DNA from: Franconibacter pulveris DSM 19144
GTDB taxonomy: Bacteria; Pseudomonadota; Gammaproteobacteria; Enterobacterales; Enterobacteriaceae
Reading direction: 5' to 3'
Assembly: GCA_000621185.1 (NCBI GenBank)
Contig: KK211225.1
Span: forward strand, 62,001-126,000
DNA length: 64,000 bases
Position 1 is the first letter of the stretch; every line of letters starts with the position of its first letter. Below are positions 41,654 through 49,665 of the stretch, in pieces. The translations under genes and the position numbers were made by a program. The notes under the pieces were generated by a model. That model had not been told where the DNA came from. It searched no databases and saw nothing but the letters and a program-made list of their open reading frames with translations.

Positions 41654-42373
41654 TCAGTTCACGCTATAGTTCATCACCACGCCATTAAGGCCGGAAATCT
41701 TATTCAGTTCGCCAAGCGAACCTTTAAGCTTATCTTTTGACGCTTCCGGGCCAACCAGGATGCGGGTGATTTTCCCCGCCACCGGCGTTGAAGGCGAGGT
41801 ATAAACGCGATAGCCGCTGGCGCGAAGTTTACCAACAATTTCATTTACTTTGTCGGCATTTTTCAGCGCACCCAGCTGCACCACGTAGGCTTTACCGGCA
41901 GGCGGCGCTTCCGGTTTGTTCTGGGTCGGCTTCGCGGCAGGCTTTTCCTCTTCGCTCAGCATCGCCAGCTGCTCATCGGTTTTATCGCGCTGCGGTTTGC
42001 TCTGCGGCTTCTCTACCGGCTTAGGTTTCTCAACCGGCTTCGGTTTGGGCTTCGGCTGCACCTCTTCCGGTACTTCGTCAATGCCCGCGCCGGTTTCCGC
42101 CGGCAGGCGCGTGGTATCAATAGAAGAGGTCGCCGCGTTGCCCGCCCTCACCTCTTCCGCCGCCCCTTCCGGCGGCTGAGCCGGCAGCGCCTGAGTGGCC
42201 GCCGGCAGCATATCGGGTTCGTTCGTGTCGCCTGGTTTCGGCACCAGAGGAATAGCGGCGAACTCATCCTGATAATGCTTTTTCTTTCCGTCAAGCAGCC
42301 CGGGCAGCACGATTACCCCGAGCGCCACCAGCACAATGGTTCCCACTAATCGGTTCTGAAACTTACTCGCCAC
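41654..42373 (-). CDS. dedD: Cell division protein DedD (SPOR domain)
   Basis: Bitopic inner-membrane septal-ring protein. It is 239 residues: a membrane segment at about 9-27 (LVGTIVLVALGVIVLPGLL), then a long proline/lysine-rich linker with repeated KPKPVEKP units, then a C-terminal SPOR domain (about 160-239, KAYVVQLGALKNADKVNEI) that binds denuded septal glycan. The linker makes it longer than E. coli DedD (220). It overlaps folC by 11 bases. Confidence 0.95.
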   Translation of the reverse strand: MASKFQNRLVGTIVLVALGVIVLPGLLDGKKKHYQDEFAAIPLVPKPGDTNEPDMLPAATQALPAQPPEGAAEEVRAGNAATSSIDTTRLPAETGAGIDEVPEEVQPKPKPKPVEKPKPVEKPQSKPQRDKTDEQLAMLSEEEKPAAKPTQNKPEAPPAGKAYVVQLGALKNADKVNEIVGKLRASGYRVYTSPSTPVAGKITRILVGPEASKDKLKGSLGELNKISGLNGVVMNYSVN

Positions 42374-43631
42374 CGGTTCTCCCCGCGTCCATCTCTTCCA
42401 TTACCTGCGCTACCGTGTGGAACGACCCACACACCAGCACCGTATCTGACGCCTGCGCCTGCGCCATCGCCGCACGCCAGGCCTGGGCCACGCTTGCGAA
42501 AACCTCGCCTGCGCCGAGATGCTCAATTAACTGCTCTGCGCTGGCGCCACGGGGCCCTTCCAGAGGGGCACAATACCAGCTATCGACTACAGGCTCCAGA
42601 CAGGCCAGCGTCCCGGCGATATCTTTGTCATGCAGCATGCCGATCACCGCCAGCACCCGGCCGCGCGTTGGCAACTGACGCAGGCGTTCGGCCAGGTAAG
42701 CCGCCGCATGAGGATTATGCGCCACATCGAGGATCAGGCGCGGGGAGTCGCTCACAATCTGAAAACGTCCCGGCAGCGTTGCGCGGGCAATTCCCTCGCG
42801 GATAGCCTCTTCGCTTATCGCCAGCCCACTTGCGCGCAGCGCGGCGAACGCCGTGGCGGCGTTAGGCTGCGGCACCTGCGGCAGCGGCAGGTTTTCAAGC
42901 GCGCCCTGAGCGTCAGTAAACCGCCAGCCTCTTTCACTCACCTCATAGCTCCAGTCCGCGCCGAGGCGCAGCAGCAGCGCGCCTTTCTCCGCGGCCACGT
43001 CGGCGATGGTGTGGGGCATATCCGGCTCGCCCACCACGGCCGGTTTGCCCTGGCGGAAAACGCCCGCTTTTTCGCGACCGATGCTTTCGCGATCCGGCCC
43101 CAGCCAGTCAACATGATCGAGCGCGATGCTGGTGACCGCAGCCACATCCGCGTCCACCAGGTTAGTCGCATCCAGACGGCCGCCCAGCCCGACTTCGAGG
43201 ATAACCACATCCAGCTGCGCCTGCTTAAAAAGCCACAGCGCCGAGAGCGTGCCGTATTCGAAATAGGTGAGCGAGGTTTCGCCCCGCGCCGTTTCGATTT
43301 CCGCGAAGGAGGCGGTATGGCGCGCCTCGGGCAATTCTTTGCCCTGCACGCGCACGCGTTCGGTATACCGCACCAGATGCGGGGAACTGTACACCCCGAC
43401 CTTGTAGCCGGCCGCCATCAGCACCGCTTCCAGCGTGCGGCAGGTGGTGCCCTTGCCGTTAGTGCCCGCGACGGTGAAAACGAACGGTGCGGGTTTGGTT
43501 ACGCCAAGCGCGGCCGCCACGCGGGAGACGCGCTCAAGACCCATGTCGATGGTTTTACTGTGCAGGTTTTCCAGATAAGAAAGCCACGTGGCCAGAGGCG
43601 ACGTGGCTTGCGGAATAGATTGCTGTTCCAT
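42363..43631 (-). CDS. folC: Dihydrofolate synthase / folylpolyglutamate synthase
   Basis: Mur-ligase-family enzyme that adds glutamate to dihydropteroate and then to folates. The start at MEQQSIPQATSPLATWLSYL gives 422 residues, the E. coli length; an upstream open frame of 22 codons crosses the accD terminator. The ATP loop is VAGTNGKGTT (about residue 50). ILEVGLGGRLDATN and LDVAHNPHA are also typical. Confidence 0.96.
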   Translation of the reverse strand: MEQQSIPQATSPLATWLSYLENLHSKTIDMGLERVSRVAAALGVTKPAPFVFTVAGTNGKGTTCRTLEAVLMAAGYKVGVYSSPHLVRYTERVRVQGKELPEARHTASFAEIETARGETSLTYFEYGTLSALWLFKQAQLDVVILEVGLGGRLDATNLVDADVAAVTSIALDHVDWLGPDRESIGREKAGVFRQGKPAVVGEPDMPHTIADVAAEKGALLLRLGADWSYEVSERGWRFTDAQGALENLPLPQVPQPNAATAFAALRASGLAISEEAIREGIARATLPGRFQIVSDSPRLILDVAHNPHAAAYLAERLRQLPTRGRVLAVIGMLHDKDIAGTLACLEPVVDSWYCAPLEGPRGASAEQLIEHLGAGEVFASVAQAWRAAMAQAQASDTVLVCGSFHTVAQVMEEMDAGRTGGE

Positions 43632-43660
43632 GATGCCCGTATCCTGGTTACGGTTCAGAA

Positions 43661-43694
43661 AAGAAAAAGGGCAGCGCCGGTGCGGCCTGCCCTT
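43661..43694 (-). terminator. accD terminator
   Basis: Outer stem AAGGGCAG/CTGCCCTT with an inner GCCG/CGGC pair, followed on the minus strand by TTTTTCTTTTC. It lies between accD and folC. Confidence 0.85.
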
Positions 43695-43702
43695 CAAGAC
43701 TA

Positions 43703-44626
43703 TCAGGCCTCTTGCTGACCCTGTTCCGGCGCGGGCGGAACCACGACCGCTTCGCGCGGCGCATCCGGGTTCGGCGCCGGCAGATTCATCAGCTTAGCCA
43801 GAATGCTGGCAAGCTTCAGGCGCAGCTCCGGACGGCGGACAATCATATCGATAGCGCCTTTTTCGATCAGAAACTCGCTGCGCTGGAAGCCCGGCGGCAG
43901 TTTTTCACGTACGGTTTGCTCGATAACGCGCGGGCCGGCGAAGCCAATCAGCGCTTTCGGCTCGGCGATATTAAGGTCGCCCAGCATTGCGAAGCTCGCG
44001 GAGACGCCGCCCATGGTTGGGTCGGTCAGCACGGAGATATACGGCAAGCCGCGCTCCTGCATTTTCGCCAGCGCCGCAGAGGTTTTCGCCATCTGCATCA
44101 GCGACATCAGCGCTTCCTGCATACGCGCGCCACCGGAGGCGGAGAAGCAAATCAGCGGGCAGTTATCTTCCAGCGCCTGCTCAACGGCGCGGACAAAACG
44201 CGCACCGACGACAGAACCCATGGAGCCGCCCATGAAAGCAAACTCAAAGGCCGCCGCGACAACCGGCATCCCATGCAGGGTGCCTTTCATAACGATCAGC
44301 GCGTCTTTTTCGCCGGTCTCTTTCTGGGCGGTTGCCAGACGGTCTTTGTATTTTTTGGAATCTTTGAACTTCAGCACATCTTTCGGCTCAAGCTCACTAC
44401 CCAGTTCCACCAGTGAACCTTCGTCCAGCAGGCTATGCAGACGATCGCGGGCCGCCATGCGCATATGGTGGTCGCACTTCGGGCAGACCTCCAGGTTGCG
44501 CTCCAGCTCGGCGCGATAAAGCACCTGGCCGCAGTTGTCGCACTTGGTCCACACGCCTTCCGGAATGTTCGCCCTGCGGGTGGGGGTAATATTGCTTTTA
44601 TTGAGAATTCGTTCAATCCAGCTCAT
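43703..44626 (-). CDS. accD: Acetyl-CoA carboxylase carboxyltransferase subunit beta
   Basis: Beta subunit of the carboxyltransferase that makes malonyl-CoA. The start at [12 protein letters not shown] has AAAGG six bases upstream, giving 307 residues (304 in E. coli). The zinc finger uses Cys29, Cys32, Cys48 and Cys51. The crotonase-like core includes [12 protein letters not shown] and ASGGARMQE. The longer open frame upstream reads through the leader and is not conserved. Confidence 0.97.
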   Translation of the reverse strand: MSWIERILNKSNITPTRRANIPEGVWTKCDNCGQVLYRAELERNLEVCPKCDHHMRMAARDRLHSLLDEGSLVELGSELEPKDVLKFKDSKKYKDRLATAQKETGEKDALIVMKGTLHGMPVVAAAFEFAFMGGSMGSVVGARFVRAVEQALEDNCPLICFSASGGARMQEALMSLMQMAKTSAALAKMQERGLPYISVLTDPTMGGVSASFAMLGDLNIAEPKALIGFAGPRVIEQTVREKLPPGFQRSEFLIEKGAIDMIVRRPELRLKLASILAKLMNLPAPNPDAPREAVVVPPAPEQGQQEA

Positions 44627-44777
44627 TGATGACCTTTCTGCCTGAACCTGGTCGATGCCAGTTTTTCTGTGGGGGCGCATAATGCCATTTTTGCCCCCGA
44701 CAGACCATAAATGCTGTTCATTAAACCATAACGGCCCGCGACTTTGGATAAAAAAGTGGTCGAACCGCTTATGGCCG

Positions 44778-45440
44778 TTATTTTGACTGCCGCGCCGCGG
44801 CGCGCTTGTGGCGCACCACTTCATAAACGCCCGGCAAGACAGACGCGAGAATAATCAACACCATAACCACTTTCAGGTTTTCCTGAATCAACGGTATGGT
44901 GCCGAAGAAATAGCCAGCGTAGGTAAAGATAAGCACCCACAACAGCGCGCCAATCACATTATAGAAAGCGAAATGGCGGTAGGACATATGGCCCATGCCA
45001 GCGACGAACGGCGCGAAAGTGCGCACAATCGGCACGAAGCGCGCCAGAATGATCGTCTTGCCGCCGTGGCGCTCGTAAAACGCATGCGTTTTATCAAGAT
45101 AGCTCTGCCGGAAGATTTTCGAGTCCGGGTTGCTGAAAAGCTTCGCGCCGAACAGACGCCCGATAGTGTAGTTCACCGCATCGCCAAGAATAGCGGCAAT
45201 CACCATCAGTACGACCATCAGATGCACGTTGAGATCGTTGGAAGGCAGCGCGGAGAGCGTCCCCGCCACAAACAGCAGCGAGTCGCCCGGTAAAAACGGC
45301 GTCACCACCAGCCCCGTTTCGCAGAACAAAATCAGGAACAGTATGGCGTAAACCCAGACGCCGTAGGCGGCCACCAGTTCGGCCAGATGCACATCGATGT
45401 GCAAAATAAAATCAACGATAAAGCGGATAGCATCCATCAT
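44778..45440 (-). CDS. dedA: DedA-family membrane protein
   Basis: 220-residue inner-membrane protein of the DedA family. Family members act in membrane homeostasis, and some transport undecaprenyl phosphate. The motifs [19 protein letters not shown] and [19 protein letters not shown] (the conserved arginines) are present, with several membrane segments. It lies 151 bases upstream of accD. Confidence 0.95.
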   Translation of the reverse strand: MMDAIRFIVDFILHIDVHLAELVAAYGVWVYAILFLILFCETGLVVTPFLPGDSLLFVAGTLSALPSNDLNVHLMVVLMVIAAILGDAVNYTIGRLFGAKLFSNPDSKIFRQSYLDKTHAFYERHGGKTIILARFVPIVRTFAPFVAGMGHMSYRHFAFYNVIGALLWVLIFTYAGYFFGTIPLIQENLKVVMVLIILASVLPGVYEVVRHKRAAARQSK

Positions 45441-45462
45441 GTTTTGCCTTCCTCAACAGCAT

Positions 45463-46275
45463 TCAGTCAGCTAAAAAAAGGGGTCCCATCGGCGGTCTGG
45501 GCAGCGCGAAATGCGCCGGGTAGTCCACCGAAACCAGATAGAGCCCTTCCGCTTTCGCTGTGGCGGCGGCAAGGGTTCTGTCCTTCGCCGCCAGCAGTTC
45601 CGCCATCCAGGTTTCCGGCTGGTTGCCGCAGCCGATTTCCATCAGACTGCCGACGATATTGCGCACCATATGATGTACAAAAGCGTTCGCTTTGATATCC
45701 ACCACCACGTAAGCGCCATAGCGCGTTACATTGATGTGCATCAGGTTGCGCCAGGGCGTACGCGACTGGCACTGCACGGCGCGAAACGAGGTAAAGTCGT
45801 TTTCGCCAAGCAGGCACTGCGCTGCCCGGTGCATACGTTCGGCGTCCAGCGGCAGGTGGTAATGGGTCACGCCCTGCTGCAACACCGCCGGGCGCAGGCG
45901 ATGATTATAGATAACGTAACGATAGCGGCGCGCCGTGGCGCTAAAACGCGCGTGAAAATCTTCCGGCACATCTTTTACCCAGCGTACGGCGATGTCACCA
46001 GGTAAATTCGCATTTACACCCAACGTCCAGGCCGCGTCCTTACGCTGCGCCGTGGTTTCGAAATGCACAACCTGCCCGGTGGCGTGTACTCCCGCGTCGG
46101 TGCGCCCGGCGCAAAAGATGGTGACAGGCTCGTTCGCCACCTGCGAAAGCGCTTTCTCAAGCTTCTCCTGCACGCTTCGCACTTCCTGCTGACGCTGCCA
46201 GCCATAATATTTACTGCCGTCGTACTCGATGCCGAGCGCGATTTTCATTACCGGCTTTTCCAGACTTTCCGACAT
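45463..46275 (-). CDS. truA: tRNA pseudouridine(38-40) synthase
   Basis: Makes pseudouridine at tRNA positions 38-40. It is 270 residues, as in E. coli. The catalytic aspartate is Asp60 in [26 protein letters not shown] and HHMVRNIVG follow. Its start overlaps the usg stop by one base. Confidence 0.97.
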   Translation of the reverse strand: MSESLEKPVMKIALGIEYDGSKYYGWQRQQEVRSVQEKLEKALSQVANEPVTIFCAGRTDAGVHATGQVVHFETTAQRKDAAWTLGVNANLPGDIAVRWVKDVPEDFHARFSATARRYRYVIYNHRLRPAVLQQGVTHYHLPLDAERMHRAAQCLLGENDFTSFRAVQCQSRTPWRNLMHINVTRYGAYVVVDIKANAFVHHMVRNIVGSLMEIGCGNQPETWMAELLAAKDRTLAAATAKAEGLYLVSVDYPAHFALPRPPMGPLFLAD

Positions 46276-47288
46276 CAGTAGAAATACTCCTGAAGGAGTT
46301 TCTCCGCGGTTTTTACCGCCATCAGCGCGCCGCCAAAGCGGACGTTATCCGCCACCGACCAGAACTGGATCTGCTCTGGCATGCCGTAATCGTTGTGCAC
46401 GCAGCCTACGGAAAGCTGAGCATTGCCGGATGCGTCGCCCACCTGCGTCGGGAACTCGCTCTCTTCAGAAAGAGCGATATCCTCACCGCGCGCGAAGGCG
46501 TCGCGCGCCTCTTCCGCCGCCAGCGGGCGCAGCGCTTCAAAATTCACCATCTGCGCATGGCCGTAGAAAACCGGCGACTGCACGAGGCTTGCGGAGATAA
46601 TCAGCCCCTCGTCTTGCAATACTTTACGGACTTCATCCACCAGACGGCGCTCCTGACGCACGCTGCCCTCGCTGTCCGGCAGCATCGGCAGCAGGTTAAA
46701 CGCCAGCTGGCGGCCGAAGAAATCGTCTTCATCAATCGGAATGCCGTTGAGCAGCTTCGCGCTCTGCCCCGCCAGCGCATCCACTGCCGCCTTGCCCTGC
46801 GCGGAAACGGAAAGCAGGCTGGTGACCTGAATGCGGGAAAGGCCGCCTTCGTCAATCAGCGGTTTGAGCGCGCACAGCAGCTGGCTGGTCAGGCTGTCCG
46901 CCACGGCCACCAGATTACGGTTGCGGTAATCGGCCAGCACAAACGGGTTAACATCCGGCACGACCAGCGGCACATCCGGCTCCAGCGCGAACAGGCCGCT
47001 GGAGTCGATAACCAGACACCCCGCGTTAGTCGCCTCTTCCGCATAGCGCGCGGAAGCTTCGACGCCGGCAACGAAAAAGGCGAGCTGCGCCTGAGTCCAG
47101 TCAAACGCGTCGGCATCCTGAACCTGCACGCTTTTGCCTGCGAAACGCAGCGTTTCGCCCGCGCTTTCCGCACGGGCCAGAGGATAAAGTTCGCCCACCG
47201 GGAACTGACGCTCGGCAAGCAGTTCGAGCAGGGCCTCTCCCACGGCACCCGTGGCGCCCAGTATGGCGATGTTCCAGCCTTCAGACAT
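46275..47288 (-). CDS. usg: Aspartate-semialdehyde dehydrogenase-like protein Usg
   Basis: Homologue of Asd of uncertain function, 337 residues, as in E. coli. The NADP-binding motif [16 protein letters not shown] (11-26) is intact. At the place where Asd has its catalytic cysteine, this protein reads VADSLTSQ, with Ser132 in the likely cysteine position; that alignment is my inference. The protein probably lacks normal dehydrogenase activity. Confidence 0.94.
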   Translation of the reverse strand: MSEGWNIAILGATGAVGEALLELLAERQFPVGELYPLARAESAGETLRFAGKSVQVQDADAFDWTQAQLAFFVAGVEASARYAEEATNAGCLVIDSSGLFALEPDVPLVVPDVNPFVLADYRNRNLVAVADSLTSQLLCALKPLIDEGGLSRIQVTSLLSVSAQGKAAVDALAGQSAKLLNGIPIDEDDFFGRQLAFNLLPMLPDSEGSVRQERRLVDEVRKVLQDEGLIISASLVQSPVFYGHAQMVNFEALRPLAAEEARDAFARGEDIALSEESEFPTQVGDASGNAQLSVGCVHNDYGMPEQIQFWSVADNVRFGGALMAVKTAEKLLQEYFY

Positions 47289-47306
47289 GGTGGTTTACTC
47301 CAGACA

Positions 47307-47344
47307 ATAAAAAAGCATTCCCCGCGCGCTACGGGCGGGGAATG
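47307..47344 (-). terminator. pdxB terminator
   Basis: Ten-base stem CATTCCCCGC/GCGGGGAATG with a nine-base loop, followed on the minus strand by TTTTTTATT. It lies between pdxB and usg. Confidence 0.88.
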
Positions 47345-47355
47345 AGAGAAAGTGG

Positions 47356-48492
47356 TTAACGGGCCGGATGATAAACAGCGTTAAAGCCAAGCTTTTGCAA
47401 CAGTTCAGCGCTGGCGGCGTCGTCGCACTGCACATACAGAGACGACCATTCGCGGCGCTCAAGGTAGTTCTTGCGAAGCTTATCAAACTCACCCGGGATG
47501 CCCGCCACTTTACGCAGCGGCGCATCATCGCGGCGCACATCATACACCAGATGGATAAGTCTTTTTAGCGTTGCCTGATCGAGCGGCCCGTGCAGCGTAA
47601 TGCGGCCAAACTCCGGCGCGGGAAGCAACGTATCGAGGGCAACCTGCTGCGCCTGGCCGATAAACGCGCTGAATGCTTCAAACACCTGCGTCGTGCCGCG
47701 CGCTTTGCCTTCCAGGGTGTAACCGGCGATGTGCGCGGTGCCGATGTCCACTTTATTCAGCAGGTCGAGGTTGAGTTCCGGCTCCGGCTCCCACACATCC
47801 AGCACCACGCTTAACTTCTGCCCTTCGTTCAGGCATTTCAGCAGCGCGGCGTTATCCACCACCGGCCCGCGGCAGGCGTTGATAAGAATGGCGCCGGGCT
47901 TGAGGCGGCGGATCAGCGCCTCATCGGCCAGATGCAGCGTTTTGTAAGCACCTTCTTTATAAAGCGGCGTGTGGAACGTCAGGATATCCGCCTCATTAAC
48001 CAGCTCGTCCAGCGGCCGGAAATCCGCGTCGTCGCCCCGCTCTGCGCGCGGCGGGTCGCACAACAGCGTGCGCACGCCCAGCGCTTCCAGCCGCGCCTGA
48101 AGGCGGGAGCCGACATTGCCGACGCCGACGATGCCGACGGTGCGGTCGGTAAGCGCAAAGCCGTCGCGCTCGGCAAGCCCCATCAGCGCGGAGAAAACAT
48201 ACTCCACCACAGCAATGGCGTTACAGCCGGGCGCGGCGGAAAAGGCGACGCCCGCCTCGCGTAAATACGCTTCGTCAACGTGATCGGTACCGGCGGTGGC
48301 GGTGCCGACGAATTTTATGCGTTTACCGGCAAGCAGGTCGCGGTTGACCTTCGTCACCGAACGCACCATCAGCGCTTCGGCGTCGTCCAGTTCACTCTGC
48401 GGGATTGGACGGCCCGGCACCGCTTTTACCTCGCCAAGGCGGCTGAAAAGCTCACGGGCGTAAGGCATATTTTCATCAACGAGGATTTTCAC
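47356..48492 (-). CDS. pdxB: Erythronate-4-phosphate dehydrogenase
   Basis: NAD-dependent D-2-hydroxyacid dehydrogenase in pyridoxal 5'-phosphate synthesis. It is 378 residues, as in E. coli. The Rossmann motif is [20 protein letters not shown] (about 120-139). Catalytic residues lie in [11 protein letters not shown] and in [11 protein letters not shown]. The start codon is GTG, with AGG upstream. Divergent from flk. Confidence 0.97.
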   Translation of the reverse strand: MKILVDENMPYARELFSRLGEVKAVPGRPIPQSELDDAEALMVRSVTKVNRDLLAGKRIKFVGTATAGTDHVDEAYLREAGVAFSAAPGCNAIAVVEYVFSALMGLAERDGFALTDRTVGIVGVGNVGSRLQARLEALGVRTLLCDPPRAERGDDADFRPLDELVNEADILTFHTPLYKEGAYKTLHLADEALIRRLKPGAILINACRGPVVDNAALLKCLNEGQKLSVVLDVWEPEPELNLDLLNKVDIGTAHIAGYTLEGKARGTTQVFEAFSAFIGQAQQVALDTLLPAPEFGRITLHGPLDQATLKRLIHLVYDVRRDDAPLRKVAGIPGEFDKLRKNYLERREWSSLYVQCDDAASAELLQKLGFNAVYHPAR

Positions 48493-48610
48493 GTTTTAGT
48501 ACCTGTTTTGTGCGGGAGATAACCGGTAAGTGTGCCATAATCTCGCCGCCAGGCATACTTAACAGCCTGGTAATGTTTCGCGACAACGTCCGGTCAGTTA
48601 AGGATTATTG

Positions 48611-49615
48611 ATGATGCAACCCATTCAGGGCGCTACGGCGCGCCCTCCCGGCGAGCCGCCCTCCGCACTTCCACCGCAAGAGCAGCCGCTTTCCACTCAG
48701 CAGCGCACCGTGCTGGAGCGCCTCATTACCCGCCTTGTTGCGCTGACTCAGCAACAGAGCGCGGAAGTGTGGGCGGGCATGAAGCATGATTTAGGGCTTA
48801 AAAGCGACGCCCCCCTGCTCTCGCGCCATTTTCCCGCCGCCGAGCAAAACCTGAACCAGCGCCTGACCAGCGCGCAGCAAACCCATGCCAACCGCCAGGT
48901 GTTGTCGCAGCTTACCGAGTTGCTGAGCGTGGGCAACAACCGCCAGGCGGCGAGCGATTACATTCGCCAGCAGTTTGGCCACACGGCGCTGAATCAGCTT
49001 ACGCCGGACCAGCTTAAAAGCGTGTTGACGCTTTTACAGAATAATCAGCTGAATATTCCGCAGCCGCAGCAGCGCCCGGCCACCGACCGCCCGTTGCAGC
49101 CTGCCGAGCACAATACGCTTAACCAACTGGTGACGAAGCTTGCTGCCGCCACGGGCGAGTCGCCGAAGCTCATCTGGCAGTCGATGCTGGAACTCTCCGG
49201 CGTGAAAACCGGCGAGCTGATCCCGGCGAAACATTTCGCCCTGCTGACGACCTGGCTTACGGCGCGCCAGACGCTCGCCCAGCAGCCTTCGCCCACGCTG
49301 CACAGCGTGCAGGCCGCGCTGCGCCAGCCGATGGAGCCGCGGGAATGGCAAGAGATGAGCGATTACGCCCAGCAGCGCTATCAGGCCACGCCGCAAACTC
49401 TGCTGACCACCGCCCAGGTGCAGGATATCCTCAACCAGGTGTTTGTCCGCCGCGCCGAACGTTCGCCGGAAAGCCTTGAAGTGCGTAACATCCAGCCTAT
49501 CTATAACCCGCTTATCGCCTCGGTTATTGAGCCGATGAAAAACCTCTCGGCCCGCCCGGGGCTAGCGCTGTTCGCGTTTGTCATCGTGCTGCTTCTGCTC
49601 TGGCTGGTTATCTAG
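48611..49615 (+). CDS. flk: Flagellar biosynthesis regulator Flk
   Basis: Tail-anchored inner-membrane protein that prevents early secretion of late flagellar proteins. It has a hydrophilic, glutamine-rich body and a single C-terminal membrane segment (about residues 315-334, ending LLLLWLVI). It is 334 residues (331 in E. coli). The ATG at 48611 has AAGGA six bases upstream; a TTG one codon earlier is less likely. Confidence 0.93.
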   Translation: MMQPIQGATARPPGEPPSALPPQEQPLSTQQRTVLERLITRLVALTQQQSAEVWAGMKHDLGLKSDAPLLSRHFPAAEQNLNQRLTSAQQTHANRQVLSQLTELLSVGNNRQAASDYIRQQFGHTALNQLTPDQLKSVLTLLQNNQLNIPQPQQRPATDRPLQPAEHNTLNQLVTKLAAATGESPKLIWQSMLELSGVKTGELIPAKHFALLTTWLTARQTLAQQPSPTLHSVQAALRQPMEPREWQEMSDYAQQRYQATPQTLLTTAQVQDILNQVFVRRAERSPESLEVRNIQPIYNPLIASVIEPMKNLSARPGLALFAFVIVLLLLWLVI

Positions 49616-49624
49616 CCGCAATAA

Positions 49625-49650
49625 AAAAGGCTCCCCGCAGGGAGCCTTTT
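49625..49650. terminator. flk / autotransporter bidirectional terminator
   Basis: Perfect 11-base stem AAAAGGCTCCC/GGGAGCCTTTT with loop CGCA, between the convergent stops of flk and the autotransporter gene. Flanking A and T runs serve both strands. Confidence 0.9.
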
Positions 49651-49665
49651 GCTTTATTACCGTGA